In this document: piece by piece, positions 10,920 to 21,758 of the stretch
How the letters are laid out: each line of letters begins with the position of its first letter
Position numbering within the stretch: position 1 is the stretch's first letter
Source of the DNA: Chlorokybus atmophyticus
Lineage: Eukaryota; Streptophyta; Chlorokybophyceae; Chlorokybales; Chlorokybaceae
Assembly (NCBI GenBank): GCA_009103225.1
Contig: RHPI01000026.1
Coordinates: forward strand, 420,603-484,602
Length of the DNA stretch: 64,000 nt
Direction: 5' to 3'
Position numbers and translations under genes: made by a program
Notes under the pieces: model-generated
What the model was told of the DNA's origin: nothing
Databases searched by the model: none
What the model saw: only the letters and a program-made list of their open reading frames with translations

Positions 10920-13152
10920 TCACCGACTTGCCAGGGTTTTCTCTGGCTGCTGTACAGCGACTCCATCACTTGACTTGTTCTTTGAAACAAGCGCATGGAC
11001 GACCCCATCCTTGCGCGTTGGCACCCCATAACTGTATGGCCTGTTCTTCTCCACAAGTTGGTTGACTGTTGATACCATCGACAGCATCTCTTTCAGGTTG
11101 GTCTGCAGACATGGGAGTGATCTCAGCTCAGGTCACTTCACAGGAGCACCATGCTAGATGGCAAAATGCTCTTGTCAGCTGTTCAGCTGGAACAGTAAGC
11201 TGAGCTATGGTCCAACTGCTCACCTCGCAAGTATTGCATATACCCTCCAAATTCAATAGCGAGAAGGGCTCCTCAATGCGGTTACCAATGGTCTGTACCA
11301 CAGCAAAAGCAGCAAATCAGTGGGGCGTACAGGTAACCTATCACCAACATGCATGATCTCAGCTGTCACTCTGGCTCAGTGCATGCACAGAAAACAACAA
11401 GATCCACTACAGCGCAGACTCTCACCTCAATGCCAATCATGCCATAGCTCATCAGAAAGATAGCGGGCACCATTCCAAAGCCAAACTGCTTGTAGAACAC
11501 CAGAGGAAGCAGGCAGAGCCAGCCAATCATAAAGCGAGACGTGTGTCGCGTATATGACAGCGGAATAGGGCAGCGCAGGATGCGCTCGCAGCCGCCCAGC
11601 ACATCATTGAAGAATGTGATGTTCTGGTCCATCAGCAACACCTTGCTTTTGTCCTGCACAAGCACAGGATGAGTGACCTTCTACCATGAGCACAAGCCCA
11701 TCAAGTCACAAGCATCGGAGATGCAATGGGAGAACCAATCAGACCATTCACTTGTGCAAAAGTCTGCAAAGCGTTTACATGCACTAGACTGTCTGGTGCA
11801 TGTAATGCCTTGCACATAACAAGGCCTTGTACCTTGAACTGCGCCTGCTTAACAATCTCAGTCATCATCTGCAGAACATGCATGGGCCTGTTTTGAGACT
11901 GCTTCAGCTGCTTCAACTCATGTGGCTTCAGCAAGTGTTGCAGCTCCTTCTCAATATCTTCATCACCGCGCAAATGGACCTGCATGTGTAGAAGTACAGG
12001 TGTTGTCGAGTGCTGCCGCACAAGTTGTGTGGCCTGCCAATACAGTCAATAAGGGCATCATACCTTCAGTGACCTAGGGAATGCAATTGTGTACCGCATC
12101 AGAGCATCCTTCAAGGAGTCATCCTTAAACCAATCAGAACCTGCAATTATGCTTCAGGGGAGGTGTCCTTGCAGCATGTGCGCCTCCGTAACGAATACAT
12201 ACCTTGCCGAACAACATCACGCGTGCGATTGAGCAGACCACCCCACAGCTTGCGCGCTTCCCAGTATCGATCATATGATGCATTTGTCCTGAAGACGAGC
12301 AGAAGACCGAGTCCAGTGCTGACCTGCAGGATGCGCTCGTAAATCACGGACCACTGAAATGGCAATAAACTGTGTGATGGTTTTGAGCCAGCTGGCAAGC
12401 ATCTGACTCCGAATGTGCAGGGTGACATCCAAGTCCTTGCACAAATCGCCAGGTGTTGTCATGCTGTCGTACCATGGAGAAAGGCAGAAGCGGGATGTTG
12501 GGGACCCCACCCAAGAACTGGTCGTACAAGGGTACTAAGCTGGCAAGCAGAGTAATGTTGAGGACAGGGGTCATAGTGTTCCAGAACACCGGCGATGAGG
12601 GAAAGGCGCCCTGCGATCAAAGCCAGTCAGCACTGTGCAACTCCGAGGGGTGTCACACTGATCTCACCGATCCCCATGTGTACACACATACAGGTGCCAC
12701 CTGGCTGGTAATCGACAGGACCATCGGCGGACAGCACATTATTCTGTCCAATGCCACGCATGCCACTTACCAGGTGACGCCAATGGCGGTCGATGGTGCG
12801 GTGCCGTTCCCACGCATCGAAATCAAACACTGCATCACGCTGCTTGACTGGCTGAAACTCTGCGAGTTGCTGCGCACGTACCACATGAGGATGAGTTATT
12901 GTGGATATGTGCTACTGGCTGCTCAGCATGAACGGCCGTTGATATGCGTGCCTGCGTTTTCTCGATGGCCTTGGGGAGGTCTGGGAGCAAACAGCGTGTA
13001 GGCTGTGAACGCGCCTTGGCTTTAAAAACTTTGCGACATTTAAGTCCGGCCGGCTTCCACTGTGGACGCCTTGCCAGCAGCGGCGTTGGGCGAAGCTGAC
13101 ACTGCACACTGCAAGCTGTGCTGGCAGCAGGCGCCATCCTGCAAACGCACAA
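10920..13152 (-). CDS. bestrophin-like anion channel (UPF0187/VCCN type), probably thylakoid
   Basis: Nine exons read on the minus strand: 13152-12916, 12869-12771, 12610-12473, 12323-12203, 12140-12064, 11979-11833, 11653-11426, 11292-11224 and 11102-10920. All join in phase to 432 residues. Family marks are FDFDAWERHRTIDRHWRHL, LLLVFRTNASYDRYWEARKLW, CERILRCPIPLSYTRHTSRF, the hydrophobic LCLLPLVFYKQFG and IFLMSYGMIGIE helices, and IEEPFSLLNLEGIC. The first about 80 residues are basic and Ser/Ala-rich, like a plastid transit peptide (an alternative start is MAPAAS at 13137). Plant relatives are voltage-dependent chloride channels of the thylakoid that tune the proton motive force. The first intron would be only 46 nt. 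A C-terminal extension of 60 residues (TNLKEMLSMV...) has no counterpart in the neighbouring paralogue. Confidence 0.92.
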
Positions 13153-15363
13153 GCAATGCTTACACCATGAGCTGCACCACTTGGTATAGAATCATGGCCT
13201 CTGCAGCATCGTGCTACAAAGCCTGCGACTTAGTATAACCACTTCATATGTAGGATCAACAAGAAACCAGCCGACAGAACCGCCAACCCACACCGCTGCT
13301 CGAACCAGCACAGCTTTGCGGCAAGGCACAACCCCGACTCTGCAGGCTATTCTTCGCCTGTCACTTGCAATGTTTGTTGCAGATCCAAGCAGACTCTCAC
13401 CTTGATGTGCTGCAGCTGCCGGAGGACGACGCCACCGCCGCCGCCGCCCACGCGTACCACAACTTTACCACCGGAACCGAAGTTAAGGTGGCTACATTAT
13501 ATCAATGCTGCCGCGTTAAGCTGGTGCGTTAAGGTGCCCGATGAGCTTAGGGCTATACATCTAGTCAGAACTAACCGGGAAAGGCTCATTTCTTTGCAGT
13601 CAGCGTATATGCCACGGTGGCATGTCAGTAACACTGGTTGACTAGCAGGGAACGCGCTTAATAGGTTGACTGGTTACTGTACGATAGCTAGCAAGCAGCT
13701 AACCGCGCTGGTTCTTGGCATACATGAAGCCACTGGTGCGCAGCGCAAGGCTCTTCAAGATTTTGTTATGCTAGTCGCTGTGGTTAACTGGTAGGCCACT
13801 CGGTTACCAGGTTGACAAACCGCTGTACGGTAGCCTTGATGTAGCTAACCACCCTCAGCTAACCACCCTACTGCACCAGCCACAAGTGCGTTCAAAACCT
13901 CGTACCAGATAATGTTCCGTAATTCATGGCAGTTTAGCATTATCAAATGCAAATTGCATGTACCCCGCGTTTGTTATGCCAATAGTGTCACATTATCCGG
14001 TGCAAATTTCAGTTGCTCAAGCTGCATGCACTGCAGCAAGCACGTGCGCCACGTCCGAATACTTGTTGCCTTGGACTTAACAAGTAAACAAAATGGCAAG
14101 TTGTCTTCTCACTATTGCTGGGCTATGATAAGTAATTATTGATTACATACCATTTGTTATGACAAGTTGATAATATCAATACAATGGGCCATCAACAATT
14201 GGCCTACTCGAATTTTAATGATAAATTCAATGCAAACATATGACATATATCACATGTGCGGCGTATGCTCTCGAATCATGTGTATAAGTGCACTTATGTG
14301 ACCCTTATATATTGAAATTAACCATAATAAAATCATAAGCTGTTGATATAAAATACACCAACAATTCCACCATTGATATTAAAGTAAATGACAACCGGTA
14401 AAAAATAGTAAATAAAGTATGAACATCTATGATATGTTGATAACTTTAGCTTGACACTATTTGGATCAGTGTGTACACAGAAAAGTCACGAGACTGCGAC
14501 GTTTTTATATTAACATTAGCTGTATGCTGAGAGCCAGTTACGCATCAACTGCTTGTGCACAATGCAAGTGTCGTAGTATATCATAAACACACAATGCGAT
14601 GCGATGTTATGACGATACTTGTTGACACGTTACATACGTTCGCGTCACCATGATGTATTTGCAGTGTGACACGATGTTGGTTGACATGATGCAATACAGC
14701 AATTAACATGATAGCGGGCAGAGACGCTGTACCATCAAGTGCCTATACCAGCAGTATCGTAATGATGATTTGCTATACTTTGTGAATGGTAATTAATTCA
14801 CGATTACTATCATCATTATCATTTAGCAAGATTATTGATGTGTAGTGAACCATTGCCACATGAAAACTTGGAAGAAACTACCACTGCGCACACATAAACT
14901 GTCACAATGCAAATGTGTTCCAAAATCACACTCGATTTAACAACACGAAACGCAAAGAGGTAATTGCACGCGACGTATGCTGTATGCCGCCATCAGCACT
15001 ACAATAGTAATATTTGAGCACTTGATGTTTGACACGTTGTTGTCATTCAGTTACTCATGAATAGGTGACCAGGGCACGTTTGCTTGGCGGCAAGAGTCGT
15101 CTCTGTACGCGTCTTGAGCACCGATCGATGGGACGCCCTGAATCGTCTGGCTCAGATCGCGCTCGTCGTACGCCTACCCCCAGCTTCACCGTACGAGGGC
15201 CCATCCGCCCCAGCATGACGCATCCCCATTTGTGGTTGTGGTTACTGACCAACGTTGAAGGCTAACCCGCCTGCTTGCGGTCAAGCCTAAAAGCCTTAAC
15301 ACCACGGCAAGCATATAACCCAGCAGCAGAACGGCAAAGCTAGCAGTGTTAGGCTGCAGCACC
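13153..15363. other. shared upstream region of the two divergent bestrophin genes; no gene seen
   Basis: About 2.2 kb separate the two starts. 13900-15050 is AT-rich with no credible open frame. The part close to the right gene contains a GC-rich block. This is ample space for two independent promoters. Confidence 0.55.
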
Positions 15364-17427
15364 ATGGCGCTGGTGGCGGGGGCGGCGGCGGCCGGGGTGG
15401 CTCTCACATCTCCTTGCTGCTTGTCTTCCGGTCTGTGCGCGTGTCGGAGCCAAAGGCGTAGGGTTGGGGTTAAGGGAGCTTCCGCTGGCAAGGGTAGCTT
15501 GAGGTATTGCTCGTGAAGCTACCTGCAGCGGTTGCTGTGTTTTGCCCTGGCGATATAGCTGTGCATGGTGCTGATCTGGTTGATTGTGGTCCGTAGGGCT
15601 GACTTCTACGGTCGATCGCTGTCTGCATCACAAAAGAGCGGCTCGTCGTCTGTGGTTGCGAGGCGCCGGCCGGCGCAGGTGGTCCGCTGCGCGCAAGCTG
15701 GCAATGTCGTTGATGGTGAGAAGGCTATTTAGCCCACTGCTTGCGTTGTAGACTCGCTCTTGGCTGAGCCGTACAATTAGGGAGCTGTGCAACATTACCG
15801 GTGTCAGCTGTTGCGTCGTGCACAGTGCCTGCAGCGCTTCCCTGACAACAAACGAATAACGCAGGTGAAGCCCCCCTGGGTCCAATCCCGCGCAGGCATG
15901 AGGAGTTCAACTTCAGCAGGTGGCTGCGCCATCGCAGCGATACGCGGCACTGGCGCCATGTCTTCACCATCGGCGACTCAAGGTGCGTACTAGCTGTGCC
16001 ACAGCTAGATGTATTGCGCAGATGCGCTAACTCACACATTGCCATCTCACTTATGCCGTTGTGCTTGCAGGGTTTTCCAGCGTGTGGCACTGCCATGCCT
16101 GACCCTCACTGGGCTCGCTGCGCTGGTGCCTGTCGCCGACAAGGTGCTGCATCTCCCGCTGCCAGTCATTCCCGCCACCCCTTTTACCCTCACATCAGCA
16201 GTTCTTGGTCTGCTGCTGGTCTTCCGTACCAATGCCAGCTACGATCGGTACTGGGAAGGCAGAAAGCTCTGGGCTCTGCTCTTGCAGGTTTGTGCCTCCC
16301 CTCCCTCCCACCTGGGTCCACCAGCTATGTTGTGCGCTTCTGCCAACCAGTGTGAGCAGCCGCTGTAATCTTGGCTGAGCCTTGCCTGTGTGCAGCGGTC
16401 CCGCGATGTCTCCCGTCAGGCCATGAACTGGATTGAGGATGAAAAGCTGCGCGATATGTATGTACGCTACAGTGCTGCACTACCATGGACACTCAAGGTA
16501 GAGCATGCAACTGATGACCTGACATCTGTCGGATGGCTATTCTGCGAGCATTGTGATGTGTCACCGCGTCATTGTGCTTTAGCCAAGGCCGACATCTTTA
16601 TTTCTTGCAGTGCCATCTGCGAAAGGGTGAGGACCCTGCTAATCATGTGAAGGAGCTCCTACAAGACGACGAGCTGCAAGCACTGCTGAATTCCAAGCAC
16701 AGGCCAATCCACATGACTCAGGTTCACGTCAATGCATGTCCTTATCGTTTCTGTCATATCTGCAGGCCAAGGCATCTCACCTGTGACTCGTGCAGGTTGT
16801 GACAGAAATCTTGCGCCAAGCAGGCCTGACTGAGTACCAGTTCATCACAATGGACCACAATGTTACAGGTATCTTTAGAGCTATTTCGTGACTTGTTGTC
16901 AGTCTGTTTGCATCGAGTTCAGGTGGTACCGTTTGGTTCCTGCTGCCATGGCATTGAGGAATGGTTCCTTCTTGCAATGCCCCAGCGCATTCCCACGCTA
17001 ACGCACTGAGTGTGCAGTGTATGCTGATGTCATGGGCGCCTGCGAGAGGATTCTGAGGTGTCCAATTCCAGTCTCTTACACGCGACACACATCTCGATTC
17101 CTGCTGGTGTACTGCGCCCTGCTGCCACTTGTATTCTACCACGATTTTGGGCCTGCTGTTATCCCTGCTATTTTCCTGCTGACCTACGCACTGTTTGGCA
17201 TTGAGGTTTGTCCCAACAAATTGAATTCCAAGAGTGCAATACCTTTCTCTGCAGCACCCACTCATAAACCGGTAATCTGCTTGCAGGAGATTGGGGTGAC
17301 CATTGAGGAGCCTTTCCACCTGCTGCCTCTGGAGCTGATCTGTGCTGAGATTGAAACAAGCATTAAGGAGTCATACAGCGCCAAGGACAACTCGCAGATC
17401 ATACTGGCGGAGACACTGCAAGCGTGA
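15364..17427 (+). CDS. second bestrophin-like anion channel, paralogue of the minus-strand gene
   Basis: Exons 15364-15493, 15865-15982, 16071-16287, 16396-16497, 16611-16721, 16796-16868, 17018-17205 and 17287-17427 join in phase to 359 residues. Landmarks match the paralogue: FNFSRWLRHRSDTRHWRHV, LLLVFRTNASYDRYWEGRK, ACERILRCPIPVSYTRHTSRF, IFLLTYALFGIE and IEEPFHLLPLELIC. The N-terminus (MALVAGAAAAGVALTSPCC) looks like a short transit peptide. It is spliced from exon 2 across a 371-nt intron and is the least certain part. The protein ends soon after the IEEPF helix. The introns inside the channel core fall at similar protein positions in both genes, consistent with an old inverted duplication. 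Confidence 0.9.
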
Positions 17428-17695
17428 GTCACTGTTCACACAGTCGATTGGATACATGTAGTAGCATAGAGGTTGATCACCATCAGCGTATAGTGGCTGC
17501 AAGCAACGCCTGGTGTGTACATCAGTACCACAGCCAGAAACTGTTGGCCTTCAGCAGCATAAGTAGCACAGTACTGCCTGTAAGTACTTGCGTATCTGTA
17601 ACTTAGCATACTGCCCAAGTCCTGGAGTTGACACAATGTCTTTAACCTTGTCTTGACACATGGTACATGTTATTTGTGCTGTGCCGCCATGGCCT
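17428..17695. other. spacer between bestrophin gene and Penelope-like element; nothing seen
   Basis: Presumed 3' UTR and spacer of the plus-strand bestrophin gene, with no open frame of note. Confidence 0.5.
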
Positions 17696-18146
17696 TGTAC
17701 ATCAAATGCAAGACATGCATGCGCATGCACAACGTGTAGTCAAGTCAGCACGCAGCAACACATGCAAGGTACATCAAATGAAATTCAGTTAACCACCGGG
17801 CTACTACTAGCACGCTAATCTACCGCCTCTACCCCGTTAGACATGCAGCAGTCAACATGCTGTTGGTAATCACCTGCCCACATGGACGTTGGTCAGTTGT
17901 TGGCGCTTTCGGTCACGCAGAGAGCATGCACATTGGCGACCAGAACTCCCCCTCCCTCTCTCCCTGGCTCCGCCTCCTTCCTCGCCCATTGCTAGCGACG
18001 CAGCAGGGTTTGCTGGGTTGTGTCATAGCTGCGTTGCACTGCCAACGTCAGCAGTGCCTGGTCCAGTGCCCTCCGCACAGGTTGTGCTGTGTTCGGTTTG
18101 GGTGCTGGGCTGATTAGGTGCTGGTTGGGGTTGGGTGGTGGGGTTG
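17696..18146. repeat. direct repeat, downstream copy (relative to element) of Penelope-like element
   Basis: 451 bp matching 21308-21758 at a constant offset of 3612. Observed differences are C/T near base 26, A/G in CATGGACG, and A/G in GACCAGAACT. It contains a short internal duplication of GTACATCAAATG. Confidence 0.93.
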
Positions 18147-18178
18147 GTTTCTTGCGCCTCCGGCATGGGCAAGCTGTG

Positions 18179-21146
18179 CTACCACACAGCATGCTCCCCA
18201 TACGGTCTTTGCGGAGTGCGACGCTTGAACGCCTGATACACCAACTGGTACAGCAGCGGAGGCGGTGTACAGTATGCGTAGCTGCTGGTGCGCAGCATCT
18301 GCTGTCTCAGCGTGGCTAACAGACGTTTGAGAGGATGTCCGTCGTTGTGCATTGCCACCAACAGGTCCACCATGGCTTGGATGAAGTGCGTGCGATAAGT
18401 GCAAACTCGCACAAACCTCACGTACTGCCATTGCACCACGCCCAGCTTGATACAGCGGGCCACGTTGGAATCTGGTAGTGGTGCGCGGTGACGTGCTGTA
18501 GCACTGTACGCCGGTAGGTCGCGCTTGCAGTATAGTTTGGTGCATATGCCATCCGCCGTTTGGAACACTGTGGAATCCAGAAATGGCAGCGTGGTACCTT
18601 CCGCTGTACGTGACACTGTCACAATGTGCCGTGGGTACACACCGCCTCCTGGTGTCTCTGGTGCCTTGTACAGAAGCTCTTGGAACTCCGGTAGGTCTGC
18701 TACGAAGAGATCATCAATGTAGCGCAGGATCCCCTGTGTACAACGTTGCAGTAGCGACGTGGCTCCTTCTTGGCGCAGCTGCTGCACGAACTGTTGTTCG
18801 TAGGTCAGGAGGTAGCCGTTCGCCAGATGTGCTCCTGCATTGTTTCCCATAGGCACCCCTATTCGCTGGCGATAGACTTCATCGGATGCCGTTCGGATGT
18901 ACAAGCAACAGGTACGCCAGGGTGTCGTGCAGCGCTGTTGGTGTAAATGTGCGCCAGATACCAATGTCATCTGTTCTGTACGTTCAGGCTGCCGTCCACT
19001 GATGTAGCACTGAGGCGTCTGGCTGTATGCTCATATGTAGATGCGTGGCACGGTGACGTCGCCATTGCAGCCCGAAAGCGGCACTGACTAGATAATCAAA
19101 TCTTTGCAGCAGGTCGTAGTGGTTGATGGAAGTATAGAGCGTTGTAAAGTCGAAAGTTTGCAGGCACAGGTGCTGACGCTTTTGCAGTGCAGTGCGTGTG
19201 GTATTAAAGAAACACTGCAATCTGGCAAATGCCTTCACATCTGTCATGATCCAGTTATGTCGCACAGCCGGCAGCCCTACTGTTTCTGCCCACCACTCAT
19301 GCCACACAGGCAGCATCACTTGATAAGCGCGGGTGAGCCACCTACTGGCATCTGTCAGCGAGGTATTATAGGCAGCAGCGATAAAGCGTGGTGTCGGTGG
19401 ACTTTTGTGCAGTTTAAACAGCAGATATAGATGAGGCAGGCGTGGCTCCGCAGTTGTACGAAAGCCGTGCTCCATGTTCCACGTGGCGTGTTGTTGCAGC
19501 AGCACATGGCTTGGCGTGTCCACGCGTTCATATGTGGGTGTGAACAGCTCCGTCACCAAGCATGCCACATAGTACTTTTTGCACACCACTACAATGGTGC
19601 CATTGCATTTGTCGACCTCGGTGAGGATGTACCGCTGCTGCAGTTGTCTTAAAGCCGCGGCATCTCTATCAGTCACCACATCTGGATCCAAATGGCGCTG
19701 GTTGTTTGGGACCTCGGCAATGGCCTCAGCACGGTTGCGCACCAGAGCCAAAAGTGTTGTTGCCCATGCTTGCATTGTCATTGGCTGTCCCCACTGCTCC
19801 TCCAGGCGGTGTGCGAAATCGTACACTGCTGCTGTCACCGCTGGTACACAAACGCGAATGTCGGCTGATACCGGGCTGCGAAACTTGGTCCCTCGGCTGA
19901 GTATCTTCTGCAGGACCTCCGAGGTCGTGACGCTGCTGTAGTCACAGGTCACGACGTGGCCTAGCTGTGGATGTACCATGGTTGTCCTCGCTAGCTCAGG
20001 GCATGTGCAGGGTGCCGACAGCAGTCGCGCCTGCTGCTGCGCAGACGACTGCAGCACCTCGCGGGTGCGGTTACACACTGTGCGTCCCACCGTTTTACTA
20101 CAGCGCCAGACCACCAGCGGTACTCCCATGCGTGTTCTGGCATGTGGTGGCAGGGCCGTTCGCACTACGGGTTGTGCCAGCAGTTGTTGCAGTTGTAGTT
20201 CGTCTGCCGCTGCGTTGTTGAATGCACAGGTGACGAGCAGGCGGGGGTTGCGAATCTGAGGCAAGGCGGTTGGATAATTGCTGAGCAGCCTCCTGAGCGT
20301 CGCCAGCAGCGCTTCAGCATGTGCGGGCTGGACATGAATGTCTTCCGGTGCTGTGTACTCCAGGATGCGGAGCATCTTGTATAGGTTGGTCAGTTTGAAT
20401 CGTAGCAAATCCGTCAACGCAAACCGCGCTTGCTGCATGCGCACAGTCAGGTCACGAATACGCCGGAAGAAATCACGATACCCAAACACTCTGCCTGGCT
20501 GTGTGGCTGGGTTCGATGCACGTTGTGGCTGTGCGTGCCCGTGTGCACGTCTCCATGCTGGCAGGCGAGGCCGTCCGTATGGCGAGTGCTCCACATTGTA
20601 ACCTCTTGGGGCTGAGGTACGCAAGCGTTTCACCCACAACCACTCTTTGTGCGAGGCGCGTTTGTGCCAGCCTGCTTGCGTCTCATTGGGCCGTAACGGC
20701 ACTGTTTCGAGCGGTGAAACTCCCCAGGAGGTTACTGGCGTTGTGCGCATGGCGCGCTCCAGCAGCGTGGCTTGGGCGTGGTGAGCAGCTCTGCAATGTC
20801 CTTGGAAGCGTTGGAAAGCGGACTGCACTGTCATGCCAACATAGCATTTGCGGGAGCCAGTCAGTAAGTAAATGGCGTAGATGATGTGGTGCTCAGTCAT
20901 TGGCGACAGTGGAGTTGTGACGCCCAACACACGGTGGATGTGATGGCGTATGTTTCTGAGTATGGGCAGTTGCCAGTGGCAATGTACATCCAGCAAATGG
21001 GCTTGTATGTGCTGCCAGTTCCATGATGGCTGCGCCATTGTGTTGTACGCGTCTTCTGTTGCCCTGCATGGCCAACGGGGTGGGGGCCTAACTAATCCCA
21101 ACTTGTCTACACATGCATGGTGCTCCCGGTCTCGCACCCTATGCAT
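18179..21146 (-). pseudogene. Penelope-like GIY-YIG/reverse transcriptase ORF, disrupted
   Basis: The minus-strand frame from 21146 to 18984 gives 720 residues. A GIY-YIG core lies at about residues 88-180 (YAIYLL...CYVGMT, then EWLWVKRLR). A CxC-containing segment (APCTCPEL, then GHVVTCDYSSV) and the start of the RT follow (TEVDKCNG, LPHLYLLFKLHKSPPTPRF, QTFDFTTLYTSI). A TGA at 18984-18986 ends this frame. The same frame continues to about 18905, after which the conserved sequence moves to another frame. From there to 18179 run the RT motifs IGVPMGNNAG, the catalytic LRYIDD, and the thumb. One stop plus one frameshift means the copy should not make a full protein, unless the breaks are assembly errors. 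Confidence 0.88.
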
Positions 21147-21307
21147 ACTTAGCAGCTGTCATGCATCACCTCAAATTATGTACAGGGGTTCAAATATCTC
21201 CCTATGCCTTGACATAGGGTAGTCGGGCGCACACCTTTACAAGCGTGGGCAAACCCGACTTGCCTCTGGCCTGGAACGGTCACAGTGCGGCCTGCCAGGG
21301 CGTGCGG

Positions 21308-21758
21308 TGTACATCAAATGCAAGACATGCATGTGCATGCACAACGTGTAGTCAAGTCAGCACGCAGCAACACATGCAAGGTACATCAAATGAAATTCAG
21401 TTAACCACCGGGCTACTACTAGCACGCTAATCTACCGCCTCTACCCCGTTAGACATGCAGCAGTCAACATGCTGTTGGTAATCACCTGCCCACATGGGCG
21501 TTGGTCAGTTGTTGGCGCTTTCGGTCACGCAGAGAGCATGCACATTGGCGACCAGGACTCCCCCTCCCTCTCTCCCTGGCTCCGCCTCCTTCCTCGCCCA
21601 TTGCTAGCGACGCAGCAGGGTTTGCTGGGTTGTGTCATAGCTGCGTTGCACTGCCAACGTCAGCAGTGCCTGGTCCAGTGCCCTCCGCACAGGTTGTGCT
21701 GTGTTCGGTTTGGGTGCTGGGCTGATTAGGTGCTGGTTGGGGTTGGGTGGTGGGGTTG
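21308..21758. repeat. direct repeat, upstream copy (relative to element) of Penelope-like element
   Basis: Partner of 17696-18146. It would contain the promoter driving minus-strand transcription of the element (inference from the family). Confidence 0.93.

Larger units (their letters stand above)
17696..21758 (-). mobile_element. Penelope-like retroelement with N-terminal GIY-YIG (permuted, Naiad/Chlamys-like)
   Basis: A minus-strand reverse transcriptase region is bracketed by two 451-bp direct repeats (17696-18146 and 21308-21758) that differ by eye at only three bases. Direct LTR-like repeats are normal for Penelope-like elements that insert in partial tandem. The GIY-YIG nuclease is at the N-terminus, ahead of the RT, rather than after it as in canonical Penelope. 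That permuted order has been described for an ancient clade in green algae, protists and invertebrates. The high repeat identity suggests recent insertion, yet the coding region is broken. Confidence 0.9.

Noticed and set aside
18984-21146. Plus-strand open frames across the Penelope-like element
   Set aside because: They mirror the minus-strand RT/GIY-YIG coding region and have no domain of their own.
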